From positions 36,246,501 through 36,310,500 of the forward strand of contig CM028328.1 in NCBI GenBank assembly GCA_016647705.1: 64,000 nucleotides of DNA. Direction: 5' to 3'. Below are positions 48,662 through 54,660 of this stretch, piece after piece; the stretch's first letter is position 1, and each line of letters begins with the position of its first letter. The notes under the pieces were generated by a model. The model was given only the letters and a program-made list of their open reading frames with translations, had not been told where the DNA came from and did no database searches. The stretch is from Eucommia ulmoides. Lineage: Eukaryota; Streptophyta; Magnoliopsida; Garryales; Eucommiaceae. The translations under genes and the position numbers were made by a program.

Positions 48662-50764
48662 CATGTAATCATATGTGTATTACTTATATACATTATATAA
48701 ATAATTATATACACATACATATATTGATTAAGATAAAAGAAATAAAGGAAACAATTAATTGAAATCGAATGAGGGCAATTTCAGGGCAAGGAAAGAGAGA
48801 GGGCGTGATGAGTGAGAGAGGGTAATGAGAGTAAAAAAAATGAATGAGAAGGAAAACAAAACATATATATCTATAAGGGAGAAATACTTGATGATAATTA
48901 CCATCTCTCTCTTGCTTTATAAATATATATGTTTTGTTTTCCTTGTCATTCATTTTTTTTACTCTCATTACCCTCTCTCACTCATCACTCTCTCTCTCTT
49001 TCCTTGCTCTGAAATTGCCCTCATTCCATTTCAATTAAGTGTTTCCTTTATTTCTTTTATCTTAATCAATGTATGTGTGTGTATATAATTATATATATAA
49101 TGTATATAAGTAATACACATATAAATACATGATAATATATATATATGTAGAAATTTTAATGGGCCTAACTCACTCTCGAAAGACGCATTGTAAGAGGAGG
49201 ATTGCTCTTGGCTTTATATATAGCTTAAGATCAGTTAACACAAGCGATGTGAGATTCAACACGCCCCCTCACGTGCAGGGTGGACTTTGACAAACCACTG
49301 CGAACGAATATCGGGAGACCCAACATCAATGTGGGATTCAACACGCCCCCTCACGCATAGGGTGAAATTTGACAAACTAGGATTCAACAATATATATATA
49401 TTTAAATGTGTGCCAACAAAACGTAGCAAATTCATTGCCACCTTATACATATGTATGTTGTCTTCACCTGTTCACCTATTACCCTTTTCTTTTCTCTCTC
49501 TTTATTTATATATATATACACACACACACACAGCAACAGATAAACCTTTGTCTCACTTATGTAGGGTTGATTACATGAATCCATTTACGCCAGAGTGATC
49601 GATCAAGAGCCATCCCCTCCTTCAGGTTTAATGTTATCAAATCATTTATAATAGTCTCGTCTAATGTTTTTTTAGGTCTACCTCTCCCTTTAGTAGTCCC
49701 TTGCACTTGAATTAAATCACATTTTCTCACTAGTGCTTCTGTGAGTCTTCTATGCACATGCTCAAACCATTATAAACAATTTTCTCTAATTTTCTCTTCG
49801 ATGGGTGCTATTCATAAATTCTCTCTAATAGTTTCATTTTTAATTTTATCCATTCTCGTCTTCCCAGTCATCCACCGCAACATCCTTATTTCTATTACCC
49901 CAATTTTCTGGGCATGATTCGTTTTTATCGTCAAACATTCTGAACCATACAGAAGCGCTAGTCTTAAAATAAAGAAAATATTAATTATACCTTGAAGTTA
50001 TTAAAAACTATATTTTTAAATAATATAATAACACAAAACTTTTTAAAAGTCAAAATTAAATTAACATATTCGCTAAAGTTTTTAAAAAAATCAAATTATT
50101 AAATACCATTATAACCTCTTAAAAATTTTAAGGTAAAACTTAAAATGACACAATAGACCTTATTATTTTTCAAATGCTTTAAACTGCAATGAAAGATATG
50201 CATATGCAAAATATAGGTTTTACAACAGTTATCCGGGGAGTGTTAAACCACCATGATTTCCACCCCGCTAATTGTAAATAATGAGATTAAATGTGCAATC
50301 AATCAATAGTAATTATAGGCTACAACTTATGATTTAAATTTCATGATTTACTCTTTATACATGTATAAATAGATGTCTCGTTGAGAGAAGAATGCAGAGG
50401 AAATTCTCCTTCCAACATTAATATCTGACGAAAGACTCCATGTGTTTCATTATAGATTTAATAGAAGAATATATAGCTGGGGGGGCGGCATCAGTTGTTT
50501 TGTCAGATACTATATTTGATAAAGAGGAGGTAGGTCGCCGAAATTTTGATGCAATAAAAGAACTTGCACGGCTTGCAGCTTGCCGGGGGAATGCAGCTGT
50601 AAAAAGGTTAGGTATCTGCTCATTTTTTTATCATTCCAATACTTATTTGTTATTCATAAATGCCATTCAATTCTTTTAATTATTCCCAATGTTATTGCAG
50701 AAAATGCTTGCTCCAGAGTAGCATTAGCAACAACAAAGGCAATGCTAATGGTGGGAGCATGTGA
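20720..50764 (+). CDS. KDPG/KHG-type class I aldolase, plastid-targeted (10 exons, 290 aa)
   Basis: Exons: 20720-20952, 21279-21333, 22168-22203, 22299-22343, 24234-24317, 24537-24602, 35359-35397, 40186-40285, 50456-50606, 50701-50764. They sum to 873 nt in one frame and every intron is GT-AG. Residues 1-60 are rich in Ser/Thr/Arg with almost no acids, as in plastid transit peptides. The rest follows bacterial 2-keto-3-deoxy-6-phosphogluconate aldolase: SGVIACLRA (69-77), MEIVMSTP (97-104) with the presumed catalytic Glu98, IGVGTVLN (122-129), YIPGAMTPTE (164-173), and VKVYPVSALGG with the Schiff-base Lys186. The family cleaves KDPG to pyruvate and glyceraldehyde-3-phosphate (Entner-Doudoroff pathway). 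The Arg of the bacterial ExxLRT motif is Ser here, and the phosphate-site TGG is SQG, so the true substrate may differ. The frame looks intact despite about 25 kb of intronic insertions. Confidence 0.9.
21279..21333 (+). CDS. Aldolase exon 2
   Basis: It encodes residues 78-96, SAEQAMGAARAALSGGISV, which continues exon 1 across a split Ser codon. Acceptor ctctttag, donor gta|gtatgt. Confidence 0.88.
21650..21955 (-). mobile_element. TRIM-like miniature LTR element in intron 2
   Basis: Direct repeats of about 65 bp (around 21661-21735 and 21881-21945) share ggtgagcctttccctca and (t)cttataa.ttgaccacc. Between them the minus strand reads tggcatcagagttcagg (about 21822-21838), a tRNA-Met-type primer site. 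A purine tract (gggagacat) adjoins the left repeat on the minus strand. There is no coding capacity. The family differs from the TRIM copies in introns 6-8. Confidence 0.65.
22168..22203 (+). CDS. Aldolase exon 3, carries the acidic catalytic residue
   Basis: A 36-nt micro-exon encoding residues 97-108, MEIVMSTPGLFE. Acceptor atttgcag, donor gag|gttgtt. Glu98 aligns with the general base Glu of bacterial KDPG aldolase. Confidence 0.85.
22299..22343 (+). CDS. Aldolase exon 4
   Basis: It encodes residues 109-123, ILQQLVQDYPTRTIG. The acceptor is ccacacag and the donor is gga|gtaaatg. It is separated from exon 3 by only 95 bp. Confidence 0.85.
22420..23035. mobile_element. Possible MITE in intron 4
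   Basis: The ends are loosely inverted: 'aagacttggccgttac' on the left and 'cggcgattcaaaacctgg' on the right. Internal phrases such as tacgggccgataaa and ccgatacggcga resemble each other. No clear target duplication is seen. Confidence 0.35.
23539..23961. mobile_element. MITE-like element in intron 4
   Basis: The left end agtcccatttggttactatt faces the right end whose complement reads aggcagcgtttggcttttct. Internally gtttctgttcccaaaatttt echoes the ctgttcctgctctcaaaatt of the left part. The 'xxxGTTTGGxxAC' type ends suggest hAT-like origin but no exact target duplication was found. Confidence 0.4.
24234..24317 (+). CDS. Aldolase exon 5
   Basis: It encodes residues 124-151, from VGTVLNAKDAKKAV to FLMSPVMVK, including the conserved GTVL strand. 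Acceptor tattacag, donor aag|gtatga. Confidence 0.92.
24537..24602 (+). CDS. Aldolase exon 6
   Basis: It encodes residues 152-173, ending YIPGAMTPTE, the conserved Pro-Gly strand and Thr-x-x-Glu helix start. Acceptor attatcag, donor gaa|gtaagt. Confidence 0.92.
24802..24996 (-). mobile_element. TRIM-family solo LTR (195 bp) in intron 6
   Basis: It is bounded by TG...CA ends and flanked by perfect 5-bp duplications, tcatt at 24797-24801 and 24997-25001. On the minus strand it reads one 81-bp unit (start tgttgaatccctcatcg, end cgcgtgagggggcg) followed by a 114-bp part with a TATA-like tatatataaagc. It is the simplest of four copies in this gene and defines the LTR limits. Confidence 0.85.
25823..25961 (-). 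repeat. 3' LTR of the inserted Copia
   Basis: A 139-bp direct repeat of 30744-30883, TG...CA bounded, next to the purine tract. Confidence 0.88.
26262..27455 (-). pseudogene. Copia reverse transcriptase and RNase H
   Basis: RT contains AFLNGDLTEEVYIEQLPGF, KKSIYGLKQSPQAWF and the catalytic LIVYVDDIVITGDD box. RNase H contains GYCVFVGGNLVSWKSKKQ and ARSSAESEYRAM. Arrangement and wording are standard for plant Ty1/Copia. It belongs to the fossil element at 25823-30883. Confidence 0.9.
28157..30124 (-). pseudogene. Copia gag, protease and integrase region
   Basis: The gag start at 30124 reads MSMTTPQPLTTCKLNGTNYL and continues with NYLNWSKAVKIDLTGQGKH, the UBN2-type Gag head. A Gly/Arg-rich RGG-like stretch (about 29351-29470) replaces the usual end of Gag. 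Integrase phrases include VTFVDNFSRVTWLYLIKDR and CPHTPQQNGV. The region is broken. Confidence 0.85.
30744..30883 (-). repeat. 5' LTR of the inserted Copia
   Basis: A 140-bp direct repeat of 25823-25961. On the minus strand it is followed by tagtatccagagc, a tRNA-Met-type primer site. Confidence 0.88.
31651..32159 (+). mobile_element. TRIM-family copy with four 82-bp units (intron 6)
   Basis: An LTR end (...ttttctaca, 31680) is followed at 31681 by the primer site tggtatcagag. Only about 36 bp later a second LTR starts (31717). That LTR holds units starting at about 31717, 31798, 31880 and 31962, each ending gtgagggggc, then the 116-bp part 32044-32159 with actatatataaagcc. The interior is therefore only about 36 bp. 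Confidence 0.85.
32160..32700 (+). mobile_element. 5'-truncated L1 LINE end, intron 6
   Basis: It encodes the last part of an L1 ORF2 downstream of the RT core: CDRRIPLKLKGKFYK and, from about 32326, MRILRWMSRKTKMD to LWHKWIHVADPT (to 32667). The conserved Cys-Trp of SECW is Cys-stop at 32287-32292. The 3' end shows the usual ccctacataagtgggat and a gttgttgtt tail at 32684-32694. It begins exactly where the TRIM copy ends. It is a dead fragment without endonuclease or RT. Confidence 0.85.
33045..34003. mobile_element. Mutator-like foldback element, 959 bp, with 10-bp target duplication
   Basis: The ends gggtatatgccattaacctc and the complement of gaggtcaatgacgtataccc are inverted copies (17 of 20 match). 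Perfect 10-bp duplications atctttatta lie at 33035-33044 and 34004-34013. The arms stay inverted for about 240 bp (left to 33290, right from 33770). The inner arms are cCaCCgCC-type on the left and gGtGGcGG-type on the right, around an AT and (tc)n centre at 33481-33567. It has no transposase. Duplication length and long arms fit Mutator-like elements. Confidence 0.9.
34016..35035. mobile_element. Second foldback element, adjacent to the first
   Basis: About 95 bp at each end are inverted copies: cactttgcaccctcctagta (left, about 34051) faces the complement of taccatgagggtgcaaagtg (right, about 34966). ttaggcctacttgcac and its counterpart gcaattaggcctaa also pair. It is non-coding. It starts within a few bases of the first element's right-hand duplication. 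Exact termini and target duplication are not resolved. Confidence 0.7.
35359..35397 (+). CDS. Aldolase exon 7, ends with the Schiff-base lysine codon
   Basis: A 39-nt micro-exon encoding residues 174-186, IVSAYNAGAQIVK. The final AAG is the lysine expected to form the imine with substrate. Acceptor gtctgcag, donor aag|gtgagt. It lies 10.8 kb from exon 6 and 4.8 kb from exon 8. Confidence 0.9.
35398..36104. other. First part of intron 7
   Basis: No gene is seen. It contains a poly(T) run near 35650-35672 and two near-copies of 'agaactaggcgatatatgtctcctcc' at about 35840 and 35885, a small direct repeat. Otherwise nothing is recognised. Confidence 0.4.
36105..36388 (+). mobile_element. Copia LTR and leader fragment in intron 7
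   Basis: An LTR-like segment ends tttca at 36275 and is followed by tggtatcggcc, close to the tRNA-Met primer site. A leader reading 'tcctctcttcttccttcgagaaccc' follows. Another element (36389) interrupts it. The left limit is estimated. Confidence 0.5.
36389..36790 (+). mobile_element. TRIM-family copy in intron 7
   Basis: The first LTR (36389-36586, 198 bp) holds one repeat unit and the TATA-like ctatatataaaacc. Then comes the primer site tggtattagagg at 36587, about 39 bp of interior, and a second LTR starting tgttgaattccac at 36626 that carries two units. The arrangement matches the copy at 31651-32159. Confidence 0.8.
36791..37500. other. Unclassified intronic DNA
   Basis: No gene is seen. 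The stretch is purine-rich (many gaagaag and gagag runs, about 36900-37450). Short minus-strand ORFs here (37232-37518) are low-complexity Ser/Leu-rich and look like chance. Confidence 0.4.
37505..37705. mobile_element. MITE-like fragment with poly(T) core
   Basis: A long T run (about 37568-37590) is followed by ccaattctttagaattttgg and accaaacgcattaccaaac. The wording resembles the MITE at 23539-23961 (caaaattttggga, aaacgcgtttggc). Ends are unresolved. Confidence 0.35.
37810..38640 (+). pseudogene. Copia gag and protease fragment, intron 7
   Basis: A leader with 'acagaaatagccccacc' wording is followed by a zinc-knuckle-like CQLCFAIGHYVDNCY (about 38022-38066) and by SYSFLLNNIYVLSSMCKNLLS (about 38360-38420), the stretch between protease and integrase in plant Copia. 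It is the same family as 42533-50417 and 53429-62590. A fossil. Confidence 0.7.
38857..39490 (-). pseudogene. Copia-type gag fragment, minus strand, intron 7
   Basis: Read on the minus strand the segment gives phrases typical of Copia Gag: NVEFDEVR and PLIGEVVFEVIRKESQRRV, then TYWKIHEKTTNWKS, the usual C-W-x-x-H-G zinc-knuckle surroundings. Its orientation differs from the Copia fragment just upstream, so it is a separate insertion. A fossil. Confidence 0.65.
39491..40185. other. End of intron 7
   Basis: No gene or repeat is recognised. The last 150 bp are T-rich and end at the exon 8 acceptor (tttgggagatggaatag). Confidence 0.5.
40186..40285 (+). CDS. Aldolase exon 8
   Basis: It encodes residues 187-219 plus one base: VYPVSALGGSRYIATLKKPF...MVASQGITI. 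Acceptor ggaatag, donor attg|gttggt. It covers the strand after the lysine and part of the phosphate site. Confidence 0.92.
40371..41460 (-). mobile_element. Copia fragments with 3' LTR, intron 8
   Basis: The LTR at 40371-40670 (300 bp) reads tgttgaaaagg on the minus strand after the purine tract aatttagggggaa. RNase H-like sequence follows at about 40700-41035. A reverse transcriptase piece is at 41193-41396 (LQKAIYGLKQASRAWFQRL). The RT piece matches the older Copia of intron 6 and may be a second fragment joined to the first. Confidence 0.65.
41461..42470. other. Intron 8 segment with one MITE-like repeat
   Basis: At about 41638-42037 the ends gggtgtgttcggtttaaaat and the complement ggccctgtttgcttttggtt are imperfect inverted repeats, as in hAT-type MITEs. 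Target duplication is not evident. The rest (42040-42470) has no recognised feature. Confidence 0.4.
42470..42525 (+). repeat. Partial Copia LTR copy beside the full LTR
   Basis: ctccatgatttcaactcctc and ataaataatcagag resemble positions 10-60 of the LTR starting at 42533. It is an older partial copy of the same family next to the insertion. Confidence 0.5.
42533..42708 (+). repeat. 5' LTR of the intron 8 Copia
   Basis: 176 bp, flanked on the left by ttaat. A TATA-like catgtataactag lies near 42651. A run of about 34 T follows at 42746-42778. Confidence 0.85.
42950..43260 (+). repeat. Degenerate tandem repeat in the Copia leader
   Basis: About eight imperfect units of 35-40 bp with the phrase 'cagaaactgccccagatctttt' follow each other. 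The same array is seen at 37840-37945 and 53710-53910 in related copies, so it belongs to the family. Confidence 0.65.
43300..46180 (+). pseudogene. Copia polyprotein remnant, intron 8
   Basis: Domains in order are protease (DTGASTHMMGN, about 43568), integrase (NVLFTDDYTRFIWLYFMKQ, about 44160-44225; FLGY-like YLGYNLQNRGYHCLN near 44580), reverse transcriptase (about 45000-45560) and RNase H (about 45690-46180). It is a fossil of the same family as the older Copia in intron 6. Confidence 0.8.
46185..47400. other. Unclassified insertion inside the intron 8 Copia
   Basis: No gene is seen. Around 46915-47070 there are three to four imperfect repeats of 'aggacatgccttcctgttagg' about 40-50 bp apart, of the kind seen in some plant LTRs. 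It could be a solo LTR but no ends were found. Confidence 0.4.
47420..47467 (+). mobile_element. Very short L1 LINE 3' end
   Basis: gcccctacttatgtgggata followed by a ttattgttattgttg tail matches the 3' end of the LINE at 32160-32700. Only about 45 bp are present. Confidence 0.6.
47701..48621. mobile_element. hAT miniature element, 921 bp
   Basis: The ends taagggtggtcatgggc and (complement) taggggtggtcatgggc are near-perfect inverted repeats. Exact 8-bp duplications aaatctaa lie at 47693-47700 and 48622-48629. Eight-bp duplications and TAGGG-type ends indicate the hAT superfamily. Gly/Pro-poor ORFs inside show no transposase motif. A second member is at 52767-53341. Confidence 0.9.
48631..48659. 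repeat. (TA)n microsatellite
   Basis: About 14 ta units lie directly before the hairpin element at 48650-49145. Confidence 0.9.
48655..49143. mobile_element. Long-hairpin MITE in a TA microsatellite
   Basis: Two arms of roughly 220 bp are inverted copies around a spacer of about 45 bp near 48880-48925. Examples: gtgtattacttatatacatt at 48675 and its complement near 49110; aaaaaaatgaatgagaaggaaa and its complement near 48945. As a result both strands encode nearly the same spurious 87-codon ORF. It is flanked by (ta) runs on both sides, like the rice Micron family. No transposase. Confidence 0.85.
49146..49380 (-). mobile_element. TRIM-family copy in intron 8, minus strand
   Basis: On the minus strand: an LTR body (49146-49261) with tatatataaagcc and the ending tttctaca, preceded by repeat material with gtgagggggcg (49262-49380). 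Same family as the copies in introns 6 and 7. Confidence 0.8.
49545..49965 (-). mobile_element. 5'-truncated L1 LINE end, intron 8, minus strand
   Basis: The minus strand gives the same C-terminal ORF2 wording as the LINE in intron 6: RGRPKKTLDETIINDL and LWRKWIHVINPT (to 49557). Upstream parts, including RTRMDKI-like text, extend to about 49965. The 3' end abuts a (ca) run at 49518-49532. It is dead. Confidence 0.8.
50241..50417 (+). repeat. 3' LTR of the intron 8 Copia, close to exon 9
   Basis: 177 bp ending ccaaca. The remaining intron (50418-50455) holds the duplicated ttaat, a branch-point-like atctgac at 50421-50427 and a short pyrimidine stretch before the acceptor. Confidence 0.88.
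50456..50606 (+). CDS. Aldolase exon 9
   Basis: It encodes residues 220-270: DLIEEYIAGGAASVVLSDTI through LARLAACRGNAAVKR, the last barrel strand and C-terminal helix. Acceptor cattatag, donor aaaag|gttagg. A Copia LTR ends at 50417, 38 bp upstream. Confidence 0.9.
50701..50764 (+). CDS. Aldolase exon 10 and stop
   Basis: It encodes the last 20 residues, KCLLQSSISNNKGNANGGSM, then TGA at 50762-50764. The tail is Asn/Gly/Ser-rich and probably disordered. Acceptor gttattgcag. Reading through intron 9 instead would give a different short end, so alternative 3' forms are possible. Confidence 0.75.
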
Positions 50765-51225
50765 ACAATTAGGTTTTACTTTTGCCTTTCTGTCTCAAAC
50801 AATTTTCTTACGAAGACAAGGGAATGGCACATATGCACATAAACGTCGGAGGAGATGGAGCATACATCATGCTAATCTTCTCTGTTTCCTGTAGCAAACA
50901 GGAAAAGGCTATTTGTGAGGAAATTATACGTAAAGGAACAAAATTATATCAAGATCCATTTTCTTCTTGTTGAAATTTACGCGTGGAAACACCTTGTATA
51001 GCGTTAAAATTGGGATCAATTTGCTTCAACAGTTAATTGACTTGTGCATGATCTGTCAATAGCAAAACATTGAATTTTCTTATAGATTCTCCACTGAATT
51101 TAGTCATGAACGGTTTTAGTTGCACCGAAAATTTGCTATTTGTTTTTATCGAAGTCTCAATTTTTTTCCACTCCGATAAGTAACATAATTTATATTCGTG
51201 AGGTAATAAATAAATAAATGTGTAA
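50765..51225 (+). other. Probable 3' UTR of the aldolase gene with poly(A) signal
   Basis: Overlapping aataaa copies lie at 51205-51218 (aataaataaataaa). An ORF 50782-50973 ending EEIIRKGTKLYQDPFSSC has no recognised family and may be chance. The UTR end is a guess from the signal. Confidence 0.4.
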
Positions 51226-51563
51226 ATTCTTTTGGATAAAAATAAAATGAAATCATTTGCAGTTCTACTGTGATATTTTTTCTAAATAAGAGAAATATGC
51301 AAGGAACATTTAAACTAATAAGAAAAACAGCTACTAGTTTTGAATGTTAAGTTAATGTTTGTATTGCCAGTCTACATGTTTATCCAAGTAAATTAAATTG
51401 TTGGAAGAGTTTGGTGAATGTAAAGAAGAACTATATATAGTTGGTTCAATTAAATCAGCGCTACATTTCAGAAAAATATTAAAAATCTATATGATTTAAG
51501 ATATGTTTTTAAAAGACTTTATGGATCTCAAGATAGATCTATTCATTATGTATCAGATTATGA

Positions 51564-52159
51564 AGCACGGACATGCGACATGGACACGCCATGGAAATGG
51601 TGACACCACTAAATATAAAAAATTCTAACACGGACACGGCAGGAATACATCAATATATATTTTTATATATGTTTGCCTAGTTAACGAAAACCATTAAACT
51701 ACTAGTCATAAATTTTCAATGTTCAAACCAACATTCACATTTAAAAAATTTCCGAAAAAAAAAGGAAGAAAGACACAAGAAAAATTTACTTGAGGTAGAT
51801 TGGTTGATTATTATCTACATACTATTCGTCGGTGAATAAGACGATTATCTTTCTGTATTTCTTGTTTCTCCAATTGTTAAAGACCCATTTAATAGGGTTA
51901 TAATATCAAATTACAAGATACACTCATTAAATAATAATGCAATAAATAATAATGCAATTATAGTAAGCTGATAAAAAAATTATAAAACCGACCCTTCAAA
52001 AAATTTACAACATGGGCTTTCGAAGTGTCCAACACATTCATTTCGCGTGTCGTTACTGTGTTGAAATTTAAAATAAAAAAAGTAAAAAAAATTGAACACG
52101 TTCTAACATGTGTCAGAGGCATGTCGGCCGCTTGTCCGTGTCCGACACGTGTCGGTGCT
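51564..52159. mobile_element. MITE-like element downstream of the gene
   Basis: The left end agcacggacatgcgacatgg and the complement of the right end (agcaccgacacgtgtcggac) are imperfect inverted repeats of a common plant MITE wording. It is AT-rich and non-coding inside. No target duplication is evident. Confidence 0.6.
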
Positions 52160-52758
52160 ACCTAGATCTCAAGCAAGAGGAAGAGGTAGATAATTTTGAA
52201 GTGAGAATTATTTTGAGGATAAACAACTGAGACTTGTTTAAGTTCATAAATTATTTTGTCTACTAATTTACGATTTTTTTTTTTGCGTATCATCTCTCTT
52301 AATAAATTTTAAAGAAAACACATAAACGTAACTTGTGAACTTGTTTCATGATTATATCCCATTAAAACAATAAAGATGAAGCAGATAAAAATCATAAAAC
52401 AAAAATAAATAAAAAGTGAATAATTGATAGTTTTATTTGAAATTAATATTAGTGCGTGCATTATAACAATATAGAAGCCAAAAGACCAATTATTAAAGAT
52501 GTGAGTTGAGGCTGGTAGGGTAGTACAATTGTGGTTTTGGTAGTGTGTGTTAATTTTTAATTTTATTTTATTACAAGTTAAATCTCGGGAGTGAATATCC
52601 TAATTGTTTATGTTGAATTTGAATTATTTTAATTTTTGGCCTAAATTTAACATTTGACGATCAATCGAGAATTGGTGTAGAAATTGATGTGTTATATTTT
52701 AAAGGAAGACTGGCTATGTTACTACCAAGAATTATTTTAGTGATCATTTCTAAATGCA
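52160..52758. other. Gene-free AT-rich DNA
   Basis: No ORF, repeat or RNA gene is recognised between the two miniature elements. Confidence 0.5.
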
Positions 52759-52766
52759 GTTCCGAT

Positions 52767-52935
52767 TAGGGGTGGTCCTCAACTCGCCCAGTCCATTGTC
52801 TTTTTTAGGGTTTGGATTAAATTTTTAACCTATGGCCAGGTCTAAAGGCCCTAAAATTTAGGCCCGTTTATATTTAGGGTTGAGTTTGGGTTGACCAATT
52901 TTGTTTAGGATTGGCCTGATCATTTATTAAAAAAG

Positions 52936-52976
<41 letters not shown>

Positions 52977-53341
52977 AGTAATAAGTGTTAAGTGAAATAA
53001 CCCTAATTCTTCATTTTCTCTCATTGCCTGAAGTATAAAAGACCAAGTAATAAGTATTAAGTGAGATCAAGTAAAAAGTTTCAGTGAGTACTAATTAATA
53101 TGTAGGAATGTATTTTATAATTTTAATTAGTTAAATTAGTGATTATTTTTTAAATTATTAAAATAAATTATAGGTTTGGCCCGGCCCTAGGGTTGGGTTT
53201 GGGTTTGAAAAAATTTATTTAGGTCTAGCATTGGGCATGATAATAGGGCTGGGCCTGGCTCGGGTTTATCATTTTTTTTTTGTAATACCCTAGGTAGAGC
53301 CTGGCTCAAGTCTAGCCCAGCCAGACCCATGATCAACCCTA
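52767..53341. mobile_element. hAT miniature element, 575 bp
   Basis: The ends taggggtggtcctca and (complement) tagggttgatcatgg are inverted repeats like those at 47701-48621. Duplications gttccgat (52759-52766) and gtttcgat (53342-53349) match at 7 of 8 bases. It contains a (ta)n run at 52938-52972. No transposase. Confidence 0.85.
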
Positions 53342-53428
53342 GTTTCGATTATAGTGCCTGCGCAGTTTGACGCATACTTCAAGTTGATATCTGGTAGCTT
53401 GCATTGTTATGTATAATTATAAATACAC

Positions 53429-53615
53429 TGTTAAAGCACAATGATTTCAATCCCTACATAATTCATAATTTTAAATGATGAGAATAAATGTGCAACCACT
53501 CAAATAGTAATTATGGGTTATAAAATAGGATCTAAATTTCATGATTTAATCTTTGCATATGTAGAAATAGATGCATCATTAAGATAAGAATATACAATCA
53601 ATTCTCTTTCTAATA
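53429..53615 (+). repeat. 5' LTR of the downstream Copia
   Basis: 187 bp, alignable along its length with the LTRs at 42533 and 50241. Primer site tggcatcagg starts at 53616. Confidence 0.8.
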
Positions 53616-54660
53616 TGGCATCAGGCTAAATAGTCATTTTTTTTCGCCACTTTGATTGATCTTTGTGGCACTTATGAAACTCTTCTCTTTCATAAACCAA
53701 TCCTTTTTCTCTAGAATAGTCCCAAACATTTTTTATAAGTTATGGAATCAACCCCAAACATTTCCAAAAGTCACAGAAATAGCACCAAACCTTTCAAGTA
53801 GTTACAATAATGTTCCCAAACTGTTTTGAAAATTTTAGCATAGTTCGAATCTTTTCAAAATTTAAAGAACAACCCTTAATTATTTGCCAAACATTATTTG
53901 AACTCCCAAAATTTCACATTTCTTTCACTATTTCCATTGTCCTTTCTTCATCATAACTACAGATTTTGCTACTGGATACATCGCCTTTAATACCACCTCT
54001 CTTTAAAATTGCCCCTACTATACTTCTGGTGTTCTTGGTCTTGCTTCTCTACATTCATCCGTGTTTGTGTGCCAATTGTGTTTTGGAATTGGTCATTTTG
54101 CTTAAAAGTACTTGTGGCTCTTTTCAATTGCATAATTCTTTGTTCCTCATTCATTGAACTCTATTGTGCCCCAATCACTTTAGATTTACCAACGGACCTT
54201 ATCCAACCCTAGCTAGTATCCTAGCACCAATGCTTCAATCCACATGACGAGCAATTTGACTATTCTTAAGCAACACACACCCTATAGTGGCCCTAACTCC
54301 GTTCAACTTGAAAATGATTATCTACTCCCAACCACCTATACCAGTAACATTGCACTACCACTCGGCTCATCTTCTTTTCTTCTTAAGAACATCTATGTTG
54401 TACCTTACATTCTTAAAGACTTATTATCTATAGCTCAAATTTGCACTAACAATCATGTTATTTGTGCTTTTGATACTCATGACTTCTATATCTTTGATCT
54501 TGCCACTAGTTCTCCCCATTTTCAAGATCTATGTAAGGATGGTCTCTCCAAGTTAGCCCCCCTTCTGCCTTACCTACCCGCTTTATCTGCCACTTGCAAT
54601 CATCTTCCTTATACCATAATCGTCTAGGTCATTCGTCTGCTCAACTAATGTCTTACTTAG

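Larger units (their letters stand above)
42533..50417 (+). mobile_element. Old Copia element in intron 8 with later insertions
   Basis: LTRs of 176 and 177 bp (42533-42708 and 50241-50417) start tgttaaac and end taaca/caaca. Perfect 5-bp duplications ttaat lie at 42528-42532 and 50418-50422. The purine tract ccggggag precedes the 3' LTR. Coding remnants span about 43300-46180 (protease DTGASTHM, integrase, RT, RNase H). LTRs differ by about 18% by eye, so it is old. Later arrivals inside it include a hAT element, a hairpin element, a TRIM copy and a LINE end. Broken, with many breaks. Confidence 0.9.

Noticed and set aside
48705-49088. Two overlapping 87-codon ORFs on opposite strands with almost the same protein sequence
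   Set aside because: They are the two arms of one hairpin element read from each side, not genes.
50782-50973. ORF ending EEIIRKGTKLYQDPFSSC after the aldolase stop
   Set aside because: No known family, no upstream splice link in frame with the gene, and it lies in the probable 3' UTR. Kept only as a remark.
51524-52174. gatctcaag on both sides of the MITE at 51564-52159 as a target duplication
   Set aside because: The left copy lies about 35 bp away from the inverted repeat end, so it is not adjacent to the element.
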